A DNA stretch of 64,000 nucleotides from an uncultured Acetobacteraceae bacterium. GTDB lineage: Bacteria; Pseudomonadota; Alphaproteobacteria; Acetobacterales; Acetobacteraceae. Below are positions 35,663 to 45,082 of this stretch, piece by piece. The DNA lies in contig CAIXEA010000152.1 in NCBI GenBank assembly GCA_903918315.1, positions 1 to 64,000 of the forward strand, in the 5' to 3' direction. Each line of letters begins with the position of its first letter. Positions within the stretch are counted from its first letter, which is position 1. The notes beneath the pieces were generated by a model. It ran no database searches and was not told the origin of the DNA. It was given only the letters and a program-made list of their open reading frames with translations. The position numbers and the translations under genes are program-made.

Positions 35663-37282
35663 ATGAGCGACACCACCACCACGCCGGGTGCCACCAAGGT
35701 GCCGCCGGCAAAAGCCAATCCTGATAGCTGGGAGGCTGAGCTCGCCGAACTGCGCCAGCGCCAGGCGCTCGCCCGCCAGATGGGTGGTCCCGACCGCGTC
35801 GAACGCCAGCACAAGGGCGGCCGCCTGACCGTGCGGGAGCGGATCGACAAAATGCTCGACCCCGGCACGTTCAAGGAAATCGGCAGCATCGCCGGCAAGG
35901 CGACCTACGACGCCAAGGGCAACATCACCGAATTCATGCCCGGCAACTGCGTCTTCGGGCGCGGCACCGTCGATGGCCGCCCGGTGGTGATCGCGGGCGA
36001 CGACTTCACGCTGCGCGGCGGTTCGGCCGATGCCTCCATCAAGGGCAAGCCCAAGATGTCAGAGGAAATCGCCACCGAGTTCCGCATGCCGATCATCCGC
36101 CTGATTGAGGGCTCGGGCGGTGGCGGCTCGGTCAAGACGATCGAAACCACCGGCCGGGCGAACCTGCCGGGCGGGCTGACCGAGACAACGTCCTTTGACC
36201 TGGTCGCCAATCAGATGGCGCAGGTGCCGGTGGTGGGCCTCGGCCTCGGTTCGGTCGCCGGTCTGGGCGCGGCGCGGCTGGTGGCCTCTCACTATTCCGT
36301 GATGGTCAAGGAAATGGCCGCGGTCTTCGTGGCCGGCCCGCCGGTGGTGGAGCGGCTGGGCGAACCCCGCACCAAGCAGGAGCTGGGCGGCTGGGAAATC
36401 CAGCTCGGCTGCGGCGCCGTCGATCACGCGGTGGATACCGAAGAGCAGGCCTTCGACGCCGCGCGCAAATTCCTGTCCTATCTGCCGAGTTCCATCCACG
36501 ATGTGCCGCCGCGGGTTATCGGCTGGGATGATCCGAACCGGGCCGATGAGTCGCTGATCTCGGTCATCCCCAAGGTCAAGAAGCAGGCGTATCATATGCG
36601 CCGGATCATCGAATCGGTGGTCGATCGCGGCAGCTTCTTTGAGATGGGGAAGATGTTCGGGCGATCGATCATCACCGGTTTCGCCCGCCTCGACGGCTGG
36701 CCGGTGGCGATCATGGCCGGCGACCCGCTGTTCGAGGGCGGTGCCTGGACGGCGGATACGTGCAGCAAGATCATCCGCTTCGTGGACATGGCGCAGACCT
36801 TCCATCTGCCGGTCGTGCATCTCGTGGATTGCCCCGGCTTCCAGGTGGGGCTGCGGGCGGAAAGCTCGGCGGTTATTCGCTGGGGCGTGCGGGCGCTGTC
36901 GGCGATCAACCAGACGACCGTGCCCTGGTGCAGCATGGTGGTGCGCAACTGCTACGGCGTGGGCGGACTCGGGCATCAGCCCGTGGGGCGGCTGGCGCTG
37001 CGCTACGCCTGGCCCTCCGCGAGCTGGGGCTCACTGCCGCTGGAGGGGGGAATCGAGGCCGCGTATCGTGCGGATATCGATGCCTCCGACGATCCCGCGG
37101 CCAAACTGGCGGAGATTGAGGAGCGTTTGAACCGTCTCCGTTCCCCGTTCCGCACGGCGGAGGCTTTTTGGGTTGACGAAATCATCGACCCGCGCGACAC
37201 CCGCCGCCTTCTGTGCGATTTCGCGAACCTGGCCGGGCCTTTGCGGACCCCGGGACAGTCCAAATTCGGCATGCGGCCGTAG
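35663..37282 (+). CDS. acyl-CoA carboxylase carboxyltransferase (beta) subunit
   Basis: A 539-residue carboxyltransferase from the ATG at 35663. The N-terminal crotonase-like half includes GGRLTVRERIDKMLDPGTF, and the oxyanion-forming glycines occur in IEGSGGGGSVKT and VDCPGFQVGLRAE. It transfers carboxyl from biotin to propionyl-, acetyl- or another acyl-CoA. No biotin carboxylase/BCCP alpha subunit is in the window, so the partner is elsewhere or the enzyme is a decarboxylase relative. A short hairpin follows the stop. Confidence 0.88.
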   Translation: MSDTTTTPGATKVPPAKANPDSWEAELAELRQRQALARQMGGPDRVERQHKGGRLTVRERIDKMLDPGTFKEIGSIAGKATYDAKGNITEFMPGNCVFGRGTVDGRPVVIAGDDFTLRGGSADASIKGKPKMSEEIATEFRMPIIRLIEGSGGGGSVKTIETTGRANLPGGLTETTSFDLVANQMAQVPVVGLGLGSVAGLGAARLVASHYSVMVKEMAAVFVAGPPVVERLGEPRTKQELGGWEIQLGCGAVDHAVDTEEQAFDAARKFLSYLPSSIHDVPPRVIGWDDPNRADESLISVIPKVKKQAYHMRRIIESVVDRGSFFEMGKMFGRSIITGFARLDGWPVAIMAGDPLFEGGAWTADTCSKIIRFVDMAQTFHLPVVHLVDCPGFQVGLRAESSAVIRWGVRALSAINQTTVPWCSMVVRNCYGVGGLGHQPVGRLALRYAWPSASWGSLPLEGGIEAAYRADIDASDDPAAKLAEIEERLNRLRSPFRTAEAFWVDEIIDPRDTRRLLCDFANLAGPLRTPGQSKFGMRP

Positions 37283-37285
37283 GGG

Positions 37286-37302
37286 GCGGACCGCGTGTCC
37301 GC
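37286..37302. terminator. possible terminator hairpin
   Basis: GCGGAC (37286-37291) and GTCCGC (37297-37302) form a 6-bp all-matched stem with a 5-base loop, directly after the carboxyltransferase stop codon and before the BrnT gene. There is no strong T-run, so termination is likely to be partial. Confidence 0.4.
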
Positions 37303-37326
37303 ATCCGTTAATGGCGTTGGGAACGC

Positions 37327-37614
37327 GTGAACCGCTTCGAGTGGGATCCGAACAAGGCGAGGACAAATCTCGCCAAGCATGGCGTTGCGTTCGAGGATGC
37401 GTGTATGGTGTGGGACGACCCACGGTACATACTGCGGCAGGATCGCCACGAGGATGGCGAAGAACGATGGCAGATCATCGGCTATGCGCACGGCGTCGTC
37501 ATTCTCGTCGTATGGCACACCTACCCCGACCCGAATGACGAAGAGAGGGTCCGAATCATTGGCGCGCGCAAGGCGGAGCGAAGGGAACGGAGCGCCTATG
37601 AGCAAGGCATCTGA
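37327..37614 (+). CDS. brnT: BrnT-family ribonuclease toxin
   Basis: A complete 95-residue BrnT protein from a GTG start: FEWDPNKARTNLAKHGVAFEDA at the N-terminus, then EERWQIIGYAHGVVILVVWHTY and the closing RIIGARKAERRERSAYEQ. BrnT is a RelE-like-fold ribonuclease normally neutralised by BrnA, encoded immediately downstream. Here the downstream overlapping gene is a 1,188-residue Type IIG restriction-modification protein whose first ~40 residues look like BrnA. No full-length BrnA gene is present in the window. The two frames overlap by 17 bases. Confidence 0.92.
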   Translation: MNRFEWDPNKARTNLAKHGVAFEDACMVWDDPRYILRQDRHEDGEERWQIIGYAHGVVILVVWHTYPDPNDEERVRIIGARKAERRERSAYEQGI

Positions 37615-40600
37615 CGCCGCGCAACGCGAACGCCTGCTGCGGCTCTCGTCGCTGCCTGATGAACTTATTGACACCGATGACCTTCCGGTGATCGCGGACT
37701 GGTCCACCGGCGTCCGTGGTGGTACGCCGGGCGAAATGCGGGCGCGGGCAGCGGCCCGACCGGCGCCGCCCTCTCCGATTGAGGCCTTTATCGCGCGCTG
37801 GCAGGGCGGGGAAGGTGGGCAAGAGCGCGCGAATTACGCGTTGTTCCTATCCGAACTGTGCGATGTCCTCGGCGTGCCGCGCCCCGACCCAGCTTCCGCC
37901 AATCACGAAACGAATGACTACGTTTTCGAGCGTTCGGTGCGGGAAAAATCCATCGACGGCAGCCTCTCGCTCGGCCGGATCGACCTCTACAAGCGTGGCA
38001 GCTTCGTCCTGGAGGCCAAGCAATCCCGCCAGATCGGCGGCAGCAAGGAAATCACCGGCCAGACGGACCTGTTCGGCCGCTCCGAACCGGCCCGACGCGG
38101 CACCCGCGGGGCGAATCGTGCCTGGGACGTGCTGATGCTCAACGCCCGCCGCCAGGCCGAGGATTACGCCCGCGCCTTGCCCGTGGACCATGGCTGGCCG
38201 CCCTTCATCCTGGTCTGCGACGTCGGCCATGTGCTGGAGGTCTACGCCGACTTCTCCGGCCAGGGAAAGAACTACGCCCAGTTCCCCGACCGCCAGTCGT
38301 TCCGCATCTATCTGGAGGATCTGCGCCAGCCCGAAACCCGGGAAAGGCTGGTCCGCATCTGGACCGACCCGTTATCGCTCGATCCCGCGCGCAAATCTGC
38401 CCGGGTTACGCGCGAAATCGCCGATCGGCTGGCATCGGTGTCAAAGGCGCTGGAAGCGGACCATCATCGGCCCGAAGACGTGGCGATGTTCCTGATGCGC
38501 TGCCTGTTCACCATGTTCGCCGAAGATGTCGGTCTGCTGCCCAAGGCGTCGTTCCGCAACCTGCTGGAACGTTGCGAACAGGACCCGGATCGGCTGCAAC
38601 CGATGGTGGGGCAGCTCTGGGAGGCGATGGATCGCGGCGATTTCGCGATTGCCATTGAGGCGCGGGTCAGGCGCTTCAACGGCGAGTTCTTCAAGAACCG
38701 CACCGTGCTGCCGTTACGGCGCGAGGAGATCGGAGAACTGCGGCAAGCCGCATCGTATGATTGGCGGGAGGTCGACCCCTCGATCTTCGGCACGTTGCTG
38801 GAACAGGCGCTGGACACCGGGGAACGGAAACGCCTGGGCGCGCACTACACGCCGCGCGCCTACGTCGAGCGGCTGGTCGTCGCAACCGTCATCGAACCGC
38901 TGCGCGCCGACTGGGACCGCGCGCTGTCCACGGCCGAACGGCAGAAGGCGGAAGGCCGCATGAACGACGCGGTGGCGACGATCACCGCCTTCCATGAAGC
39001 GTTGTGCCGGACCCGGGTTCTCGATCCCGCCTGCGGCACCGGCAATTTTCTGTATGTCTCGCTGGAGTTGCTGAAACGGCTGGAAGGCGAGGTGCTGGAG
39101 GCGCTGGCCGACCTCGGCGGGCAGGAGGCGTTGAGCGGGCTGCAGGGCCATACCGTCGATCCGCACCAGTTCCTGGGGCTGGAGATCAATCCGCGTGCCG
39201 CCGCCATCGCCGAGTTGGTGCTGTGGATCGGCTATCTGCAATGGCATTTGCGCACCCAGAACGGGTTCCCGGGCGATCCGATTCTGAAGGCGTTCCGCAA
39301 TATCGCGGTGAAAGACGCGGTGCTGGAAGGCGATCGCTCCGTCGTCATGCGCGGCGGTGTGGCGGTGGAGCAGGAATACGGCGCCCCCCGCCAACCCGCC
39401 TGGCCAGAGGCGGAATTCATCGTAGGCAATCCGCCGTTCATCGGCGGAAAGGATATTCGTGCCCGGTTGGGCGACGACCGAACCGAGGCGTTGTGGGCGG
39501 CGCACCCGGCGATGAACGAATCCGCCGATTTCGTCATGTATTGGTGGGACCACGCAGCCGGCTTGCTGACTCGCAAGGCGTCCGTGTTGCGCCGGTTCGG
39601 GCTGGTGACGACTAACTCCATCAGTCAGGTGTTCCAGCGCCGCGTGATGGAGCGGTATCTGACCGCGAAGGTGCCCATTTCCCTGGTGATGGCGGTGCCG
39701 GACCACCCCTGGACCAAGGCCGGCAAGGATGCGGCGGCAGTGCGCATCGCGATGACCGTGGCCGAAGCCGGCACCAGGGAAGGGCGCCTGCTGGAAGTCG
39801 TGCGCGAGGATGCGTTGGACACCGACGCGCCGCTGATCGAATTTTCAGAAACGGAAGGGTCGATCCATTCCGATCTGACGGTGGGCGTGGATGTGACCAA
39901 GGCGGTGCCACTGCGGGCCAACGAAGGGCTCTCATCACCCGGCGTGAAATTGCATGGTGCGGGGTTTATTGTGACGCCAGCGGAGGCCGGGTATCTTGGG
40001 CTCGGACGCCGGGCGGGGTTGGAGAAGCATATCCGGGAATACCGGAATGGGCGCGATCTGACGGCGCGGGCGCGCGGGGCGATGGTGATCGATTTGGATG
40101 GGCTTGGAATCGAAGAGATTCGCGATAGATTTCCGGAAGTGTATCAGCATGTCTATCTACGGGTCAAATCGGAACGAGATACCAACAACGAAGAATATGG
40201 CAGATTGAACTGGTGGTTGTTCGGTCGGAAAAACACGTTGATGCGTGGCTTCACGCATGGTTTGCGGCGCTACATCGCGACGGTGGAGACGCCCAAGCAT
40301 CGCGTCTTCCAGTTCCTCGACGCATCGATCCTGCCGGATAATATGATCGTCGCCATTGGATCGGACGACGGGTTTATCCTGGGAGTACTGTCCGCCCGCA
40401 TCCATGGAGTCTGGACCGCGATGCAAGGCGGGACATTGGAGGATCGGCCCCGTTACACAAAGTCGCTGTGCTTTGATCCGTTCCCGTTCCCGACTGCCGA
40501 CGACCTCCAAAAACACCGCGTCCGCACTATCGCCGAAGACCTGGATGCCCACCGCAAGCGCGTCCTCGCCGACCACCCGCACCTCACCCTCACTGGCCTC

Positions 40601-41164
40601 TACAACGTGCTGGAGAAGCTTCGCGCCGGCACCCCGCCCGATGCCCTGGACAGGGCCGAGCGCCGCATCTTTGACGACGGCCTCGTGCTGATCCTCAAGG
40701 AGTACCACGACCGCCTGGATGCCGAGGTCGCCGCCGCCTACGGCTGGCCCGCCGACCTCGGCGACACCGAAATCCTCGCCCGTCTCGTCGCCCTCAACCG
40801 CGAGCGGGTGCGGGAGGAAGCGACCGGCCTCGTTCGCTGGCTGCGCCCCGAGTATCAGATCCCCCGCTTCGGCACCGCGCAGCAGAAAGCCCAGCTCGAC
40901 CTCGCTGGCGGCGCGATGCGTGCGCCCCAGGCCGCGAAGACCAAGGCGACGTTCCCCACCGACGACTCGGCCCAGACCGCCGCCGTCATGGTCGCGCTCG
41001 CCTCCGCCACCGCGCCACTCGATACCGACGCGCTCGCGCTGCAATTCCGCCAGGGCCGCAGAATCGCCCCCAAAGTCGCCGCCGTGCTCGGGGCGTTGCA
41101 GCGTATGGGCTACGTCACCGCCACCAATGCCGGCCGCGCCTGGTCGCTGCGCCGCGCCGCCTGA
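37598..41164 (+). CDS. Type IIG (MmeI-like) restriction-modification enzyme with a BrnA-like N-terminal segment
   Basis: An 1,188-residue single-chain restriction/methylation protein from the ATG at 37598 (GGAG five bases upstream). Residues ~10-40 (LPDELIDTDDLPVIADWS) resemble the conserved N-terminus of BrnA-type antitoxins (IDTSDIPE...DWS). From ~residue 55 it reads as MmeI-like: a PD-(D/E)xK nuclease site D129...E139-A-K141 (GRIDLYKRGSFVLEAKQ), SAM motif D476PACGTGNF, catalytic N611PPF, then a long target-recognition region and a C-terminal winged-helix-like segment. It should methylate adenine and cut at a fixed distance from its site. The 17-base overlap with brnT implies co-translation. 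An internal ATG at 37736 lacks a ribosome site. Confidence 0.88.
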   Translation: MSKASDAAQRERLLRLSSLPDELIDTDDLPVIADWSTGVRGGTPGEMRARAAARPAPPSPIEAFIARWQGGEGGQERANYALFLSELCDVLGVPRPDPASANHETNDYVFERSVREKSIDGSLSLGRIDLYKRGSFVLEAKQSRQIGGSKEITGQTDLFGRSEPARRGTRGANRAWDVLMLNARRQAEDYARALPVDHGWPPFILVCDVGHVLEVYADFSGQGKNYAQFPDRQSFRIYLEDLRQPETRERLVRIWTDPLSLDPARKSARVTREIADRLASVSKALEADHHRPEDVAMFLMRCLFTMFAEDVGLLPKASFRNLLERCEQDPDRLQPMVGQLWEAMDRGDFAIAIEARVRRFNGEFFKNRTVLPLRREEIGELRQAASYDWREVDPSIFGTLLEQALDTGERKRLGAHYTPRAYVERLVVATVIEPLRADWDRALSTAERQKAEGRMNDAVATITAFHEALCRTRVLDPACGTGNFLYVSLELLKRLEGEVLEALADLGGQEALSGLQGHTVDPHQFLGLEINPRAAAIAELVLWIGYLQWHLRTQNGFPGDPILKAFRNIAVKDAVLEGDRSVVMRGGVAVEQEYGAPRQPAWPEAEFIVGNPPFIGGKDIRARLGDDRTEALWAAHPAMNESADFVMYWWDHAAGLLTRKASVLRRFGLVTTNSISQVFQRRVMERYLTAKVPISLVMAVPDHPWTKAGKDAAAVRIAMTVAEAGTREGRLLEVVREDALDTDAPLIEFSETEGSIHSDLTVGVDVTKAVPLRANEGLSSPGVKLHGAGFIVTPAEAGYLGLGRRAGLEKHIREYRNGRDLTARARGAMVIDLDGLGIEEIRDRFPEVYQHVYLRVKSERDTNNEEYGRLNWWLFGRKNTLMRGFTHGLRRYIATVETPKHRVFQFLDASILPDNMIVAIGSDDGFILGVLSARIHGVWTAMQGGTLEDRPRYTKSLCFDPFPFPTADDLQKHRVRTIAEDLDAHRKRVLADHPHLTLTGLYNVLEKLRAGTPPDALDRAERRIFDDGLVLILKEYHDRLDAEVAAAYGWPADLGDTEILARLVALNRERVREEATGLVRWLRPEYQIPRFGTAQQKAQLDLAGGAMRAPQAAKTKATFPTDDSAQTAAVMVALASATAPLDTDALALQFRQGRRIAPKVAAVLGALQRMGYVTATNAGRAWSLRRAA

Positions 41165-41429
41165 TCGCGCCGGCCTCACCGGCACCGTTCCATGTTATAA
41201 AGCGCTGCTGCTTCATCGCGCTGATTCGCGGTGAAAGACCGCTTGGATTCCGCCGCGAAGCTAGGCACGGCGCGAATGATTGCCCTCAGCCGTGACCCCG
41301 CAACCCGGCCCCCCGTTGCCGACAGGCTGGCCTGCGAATAGAGTAGTTGACTGCGCGACCGAGGAGCCTCAGAAGCCCCCGCGCGCGGGGCCAAGGGGGC
41401 GACCCCGGCCGGAGGAAAAGGAGTCCGAC
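41165..41429. other. intergenic region before the korCAB operon
   Basis: A 265-bp spacer with no supportable gene. It contains GCCGG/CCGGC just after the restriction gene, a weak terminator, and TTGACT near 41347 as a possible -35 element without a convincing -10. The ribosome site GGAGGAAAAGGAG at 41411-41423 serves the TTG start of the next gene. Confidence 0.5.
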
Positions 41430-43235
41430 TTGCAGCCGACAGACATTCACGACCCCGACTACTTTCATAAGGTGGTCGACTGCCAGTGGGCCTGTCCGGC
41501 ACACACGCCGGTACCGGAATACATCCGCCTGATCGCGGACGGCCGCTATGCGGACGCGTTCATGATCAACTGGAAGTCCAATGTGTTCCCGGGCATCCTG
41601 GGCCGCACCTGCGACCGCCCGTGTGAGCCCGCCTGCCGCCGTGGCCGGGTGGAGGACGAACCCGTCGCCATCTGCCGCCTCAAGCGCGTCGCCGCCGATT
41701 TCAAGGGCGATGTGTCCGGCCTGATGCCGCCGCCGCCCACGACTCGCAACGGCAAAAAGATCGCGCTGATTGGCGCCGGTCCGGCGTCGTTGACGGTTGC
41801 GCGCGATCTGGCGCCGCTGGGCTATCATATCGTCGTCTATGACGGTGATACCCGCGCCGGCGGCATGATCCGCAGCCAGATCCCCAAATTCCGCCTGCCG
41901 GAAGAGGTGATCGACGAGGAAGTCGGTTATATCACCGCGCTCGGCCCGGAAATGCGGCTGGGCCAGCGGGTCGATAGCCTCAAGGGCATTCTCGAAGAAG
42001 ACTACGACGCGATCTTCGTCGGCACCGGCGCGCCGCGTGGCCGCGATCTCCCGATCCCCGGCCGCCAGGAAGCGGCGGCCAATATCCATATCGGGATCGA
42101 CTGGCTGTCGTCCGTCTCCTTCGGTCACATCTCCAAAATCGGCAAGCGCGTGATCGTGCTCGGCGGTGGCAACACCGCCATGGATTGCTGCCGGTCGGCC
42201 CGCCGCCTCGGCGGCGACGACGTGAAGGTCATTGTCCGCTCCGGCTTCGACGAAATGAAGGCCTCCCCGTGGGAGAAGGAAGACGCGATCGGGGAAGACA
42301 TCCCCATCCTGAACATGCTCGTGCCCATCGCCTTCATTCATGAAGACGGCAAGCTCGTCGGCATGACCTTCGACAAGGTGAAGGCTGAATACGACGCCCG
42401 CGGCCGCCGCAATCTGGTGTCCACCGGCGAAGAGCCGGTGTTCCATGGCTGCGACGACGTTCTGGTCGCCGTCGGCCAGGAGAATGCGTTCCCCTGGATC
42501 GAGCGTGATATCGGCCTGACCTTCGACGACCGCTGGGACATGCCGGTGGTGAACGAGACGACCTTCCAGTCCACCCACCCGAAGGTCTTCTTCGGCGGTG
42601 ACGCGGCGTTCGGCCCGAAGAACATCATCTGGGCCGTGGCGCAGGGCCATCAGGCGGCGATTTCGCTCCACAAGTTCTGCCAGGGGGAGGACGTGTCCGT
42701 GCGCCCGCCGCCGGGCGTGACCGTGGTCAGCCAGAAGATGGGCATCCATGAGTGGAGCTACGACAACAACGTCTCCCTCGATCTGCGCTTCAAGGTGCCG
42801 CATCGCGATAAATTCGCGGCCCTGAGCGACATCAAGGCCGAGGTTGAGCTGGGCTTCGACATCAAGCTGGCCTTCGCGGAAGCGCAGCGCTGCCTGAACT
42901 GCGACGTGCAGACGGTGTTCGACGACAAGCTGTGCATCGAATGCGATGCCTGCGTCGATATCTGCCCGGTGGACAGCATCAGCTTCACCAAGAACGGTGA
43001 TGAAGCCGATCTGCGGACACGGCTGAGCGCCCCGGCGACGGATCTGACGCAGGCGATCTATGTGTCGAAAGACCTGAAGACCGGCCGCGTGATGGCGAAG
43101 GACGAAGACGTCTGCCTCCATTGCGGACTGTGCGCGGAGCGCTGCCCGACGGGCGCGTGGGATATGCAACGGTTCCTGATCGACGTAGCCCAGGCAGGAA
43201 AAATGGGGGCGGAGAGCGCATGCTGCAGCAAGTAG
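41430..43235 (+). CDS. korC: KorC-type FAD/NADP-binding iron-sulfur subunit of 2-oxoacid oxidoreductase
   Basis: A 601-residue GltD-like flavoprotein from a TTG with AAGGAG six bases upstream. The N-terminal cysteine cluster (DCQWACPAHTPVPEY; GRTCDRPCEPACRRG) binds Fe-S; FAD motif KIALIGAGPASLTVARDL and NAD(P) motif RVIVLGGGNTAMDCC follow. The C-terminus carries two ferredoxin-like 4Fe-4S motifs (CIECDACVDICPVDS and CLHCGLCAERCPTGA). It passes electrons from the KorAB core to NADP, as in the KorABC 2-oxoglutarate:NADP oxidoreductases of Azoarcus-type bacteria. It overlaps korA by 16 bases. Confidence 0.85.
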   Translation: MQPTDIHDPDYFHKVVDCQWACPAHTPVPEYIRLIADGRYADAFMINWKSNVFPGILGRTCDRPCEPACRRGRVEDEPVAICRLKRVAADFKGDVSGLMPPPPTTRNGKKIALIGAGPASLTVARDLAPLGYHIVVYDGDTRAGGMIRSQIPKFRLPEEVIDEEVGYITALGPEMRLGQRVDSLKGILEEDYDAIFVGTGAPRGRDLPIPGRQEAAANIHIGIDWLSSVSFGHISKIGKRVIVLGGGNTAMDCCRSARRLGGDDVKVIVRSGFDEMKASPWEKEDAIGEDIPILNMLVPIAFIHEDGKLVGMTFDKVKAEYDARGRRNLVSTGEEPVFHGCDDVLVAVGQENAFPWIERDIGLTFDDRWDMPVVNETTFQSTHPKVFFGGDAAFGPKNIIWAVAQGHQAAISLHKFCQGEDVSVRPPPGVTVVSQKMGIHEWSYDNNVSLDLRFKVPHRDKFAALSDIKAEVELGFDIKLAFAEAQRCLNCDVQTVFDDKLCIECDACVDICPVDSISFTKNGDEADLRTRLSAPATDLTQAIYVSKDLKTGRVMAKDEDVCLHCGLCAERCPTGAWDMQRFLIDVAQAGKMGAESACCSK

Positions 43236-45082
43236 ACCGTCTGGAAGCCCTCCAGCGGGTTAACGATTTCGTCGTCAAGTTCGCCAATGTGAACGGGTCC
43301 GGTTCGGCCAGCGCCAATGCGCTGTTCGCCAAATCGGTCCTGCGCATGGGCGTCACCGCGACCCCTCGCAACATCTTCCCCTCCAACATCCAGGGCCTGC
43401 CGACATGGTATGAGGTCCGGATTTCGGAAGCCGGATACATGGGCGCGCGCGGCGGCGGTCCCGACCTGATGGTCGCGATGAACCCGCAGACCTGGGACGG
43501 GGACGTCGCCAGCATCGAGCCGGGCGGCTACCTGTTCTACGACAACACCAAGCCGATGCCGGAATCGAAGTTCCGCCGCGACATCGTGGTTGTCGGCGTG
43601 CCGCTGACCCGCATGACGAATGAGGCGTACAGCAACCCGCGCGAGCGCCAGCTGTTCAAGAACATCGTCGGCCTCGGCGCGCTGTCGGCGCTGCTGGACA
43701 TCGATCCGGCGGTGATCGAGCAATTGCTGGCCGAGCAGTTCAAGAACCGTGAGAAGCTGATCACCGCCAATGTGCGGGCGCTCCACATGGGTCGCGACTG
43801 GGTCAAAGCCAATCTCGGCGATCCCGTCGGCCTGAAGCTCCGCAAAGCGGATTCCGTCGGCGACCGCATCCTGATCGACGGCAATGCCGCCGCCGCGCTG
43901 GGCGCGGTCTATGGCGGCGCGACGGTCTGCGCCTGGTATCCGATCACGCCGTCGTCCTCGGTGGCGGAGGCTTTCACCAGCTATTGCGCCCGCATGCGGG
44001 TGGATAAAGCGACCGGCAAGAAGAACTACGCCATCGTGCAGGCCGAAGACGAGCTGGCCTCCATCGGCATGGTCATCGGCGCGGCCTGGAACGGGGCGCG
44101 GTCCTTCACCGCCACCTCCGGCCCCGGCATCTCGCTGATGCAGGAATTCATCGGCCTGGCTTATTTCGCCGAGATTCCGGCCGTCATCATGGACGTGCAG
44201 CGCTCCGGCCCGTCCACGGGCATGCCGACGCGCACGCAGCAGACCGATATCACGGCCTGCGCCTATGCCAGCCATGGCGACACCAAGCATGTGCTGCTGA
44301 TCCCCGAAGACGGGTTTGAGTGCTTCGAGTTCGGCGCTTTGGCCTTCGACCTCGCCGATCGCCTGCAAACCCCGATCTTCGTCATGCTCGATCTTGAGAT
44401 CGGTATGAACGATCGCCTGACCAAGCCCTTCGTCTGGGATGACAGCCGCAAGATGGATCGCGGCAAGGTCATGACGGCGGAAGAGCTGCAGGCCGGCAAG
44501 AAGTTCGGCCGCTATCTGGATGTGGACAACGATGGGATTACCTATCGCACCTATCCGGGCACGCATCCGACCAAGGGCGCCTTCTTCACCCGCGGCACGT
44601 CGAAGGACTCGATGGCCCGCTACTCCGAAGAAGGCCACGACTATCACGAGAATATGGAGCGGTTGCTGAAGAAGCATAACACCGCCCGTTCCATGGTCCC
44701 CGCCGCGATCGAACGCAAAGCGAAACAGCCGACCCGTTACGGGGCGATTTATTATGGCTCGACGAGTCCGGCGATGACGGAAGCGGATGAGCAGCTGAAC
44801 GCTTTGGGCGTCTCACTCGATCTGCTGCGCGTGCGTGGGTTCCCGTTCGGGGACGAAGTCGCGGCCTTCATCGAAGCCCACGACAAGGTCTTCGTGATCG
44901 AGCAGAATCGCGACGGTCAGATGCGCTCGCTCCTGATCAACGAGCTGGAAATCAACCCGAAACAGCTCGTCAAGATCCTTCACTACGATGGCACGCCCAT
45001 CAATGCGCGCTTCATCTCCGGCGCGATTGCCCAGGCGTTGCAGATCGCCCAACCCGCCAAAGTGACTGAGGTGGTGTCATGA
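43220..45082 (+). CDS. korA: 2-oxoacid:acceptor oxidoreductase, gamma-alpha fused subunit (KorA)
   Basis: A 620-residue protein with an N-terminal gamma domain (NGSGSASANALFAKSVLRMG; ARGGGPDLMVAMNP) fused to the pyrimidine-binding alpha domain (CAWYPITPSSSVAEAF; ATSGPGISLMQEFIGLAYFAE; GPSTGMPTRTQQTD). Together with KorB it decarboxylates a 2-oxoacid, probably 2-oxoglutarate, to an acyl-CoA using low-potential electrons. The start at 43220 lies inside the korC 3' end and the stop overlaps korB by four bases, so the three subunits are translationally coupled. Confidence 0.9.
   Translation: MLQQVDRLEALQRVNDFVVKFANVNGSGSASANALFAKSVLRMGVTATPRNIFPSNIQGLPTWYEVRISEAGYMGARGGGPDLMVAMNPQTWDGDVASIEPGGYLFYDNTKPMPESKFRRDIVVVGVPLTRMTNEAYSNPRERQLFKNIVGLGALSALLDIDPAVIEQLLAEQFKNREKLITANVRALHMGRDWVKANLGDPVGLKLRKADSVGDRILIDGNAAAALGAVYGGATVCAWYPITPSSSVAEAFTSYCARMRVDKATGKKNYAIVQAEDELASIGMVIGAAWNGARSFTATSGPGISLMQEFIGLAYFAEIPAVIMDVQRSGPSTGMPTRTQQTDITACAYASHGDTKHVLLIPEDGFECFEFGALAFDLADRLQTPIFVMLDLEIGMNDRLTKPFVWDDSRKMDRGKVMTAEELQAGKKFGRYLDVDNDGITYRTYPGTHPTKGAFFTRGTSKDSMARYSEEGHDYHENMERLLKKHNTARSMVPAAIERKAKQPTRYGAIYYGSTSPAMTEADEQLNALGVSLDLLRVRGFPFGDEVAAFIEAHDKVFVIEQNRDGQMRSLLINELEINPKQLVKILHYDGTPINARFISGAIAQALQIAQPAKVTEVVS

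Noticed and set aside
31177..41165. A bounded integrative element starting at tRNA-Leu
   Set aside because: No integrase and no duplicated tRNA 3' end were seen, and much of the interval is ordinary metabolic genes.
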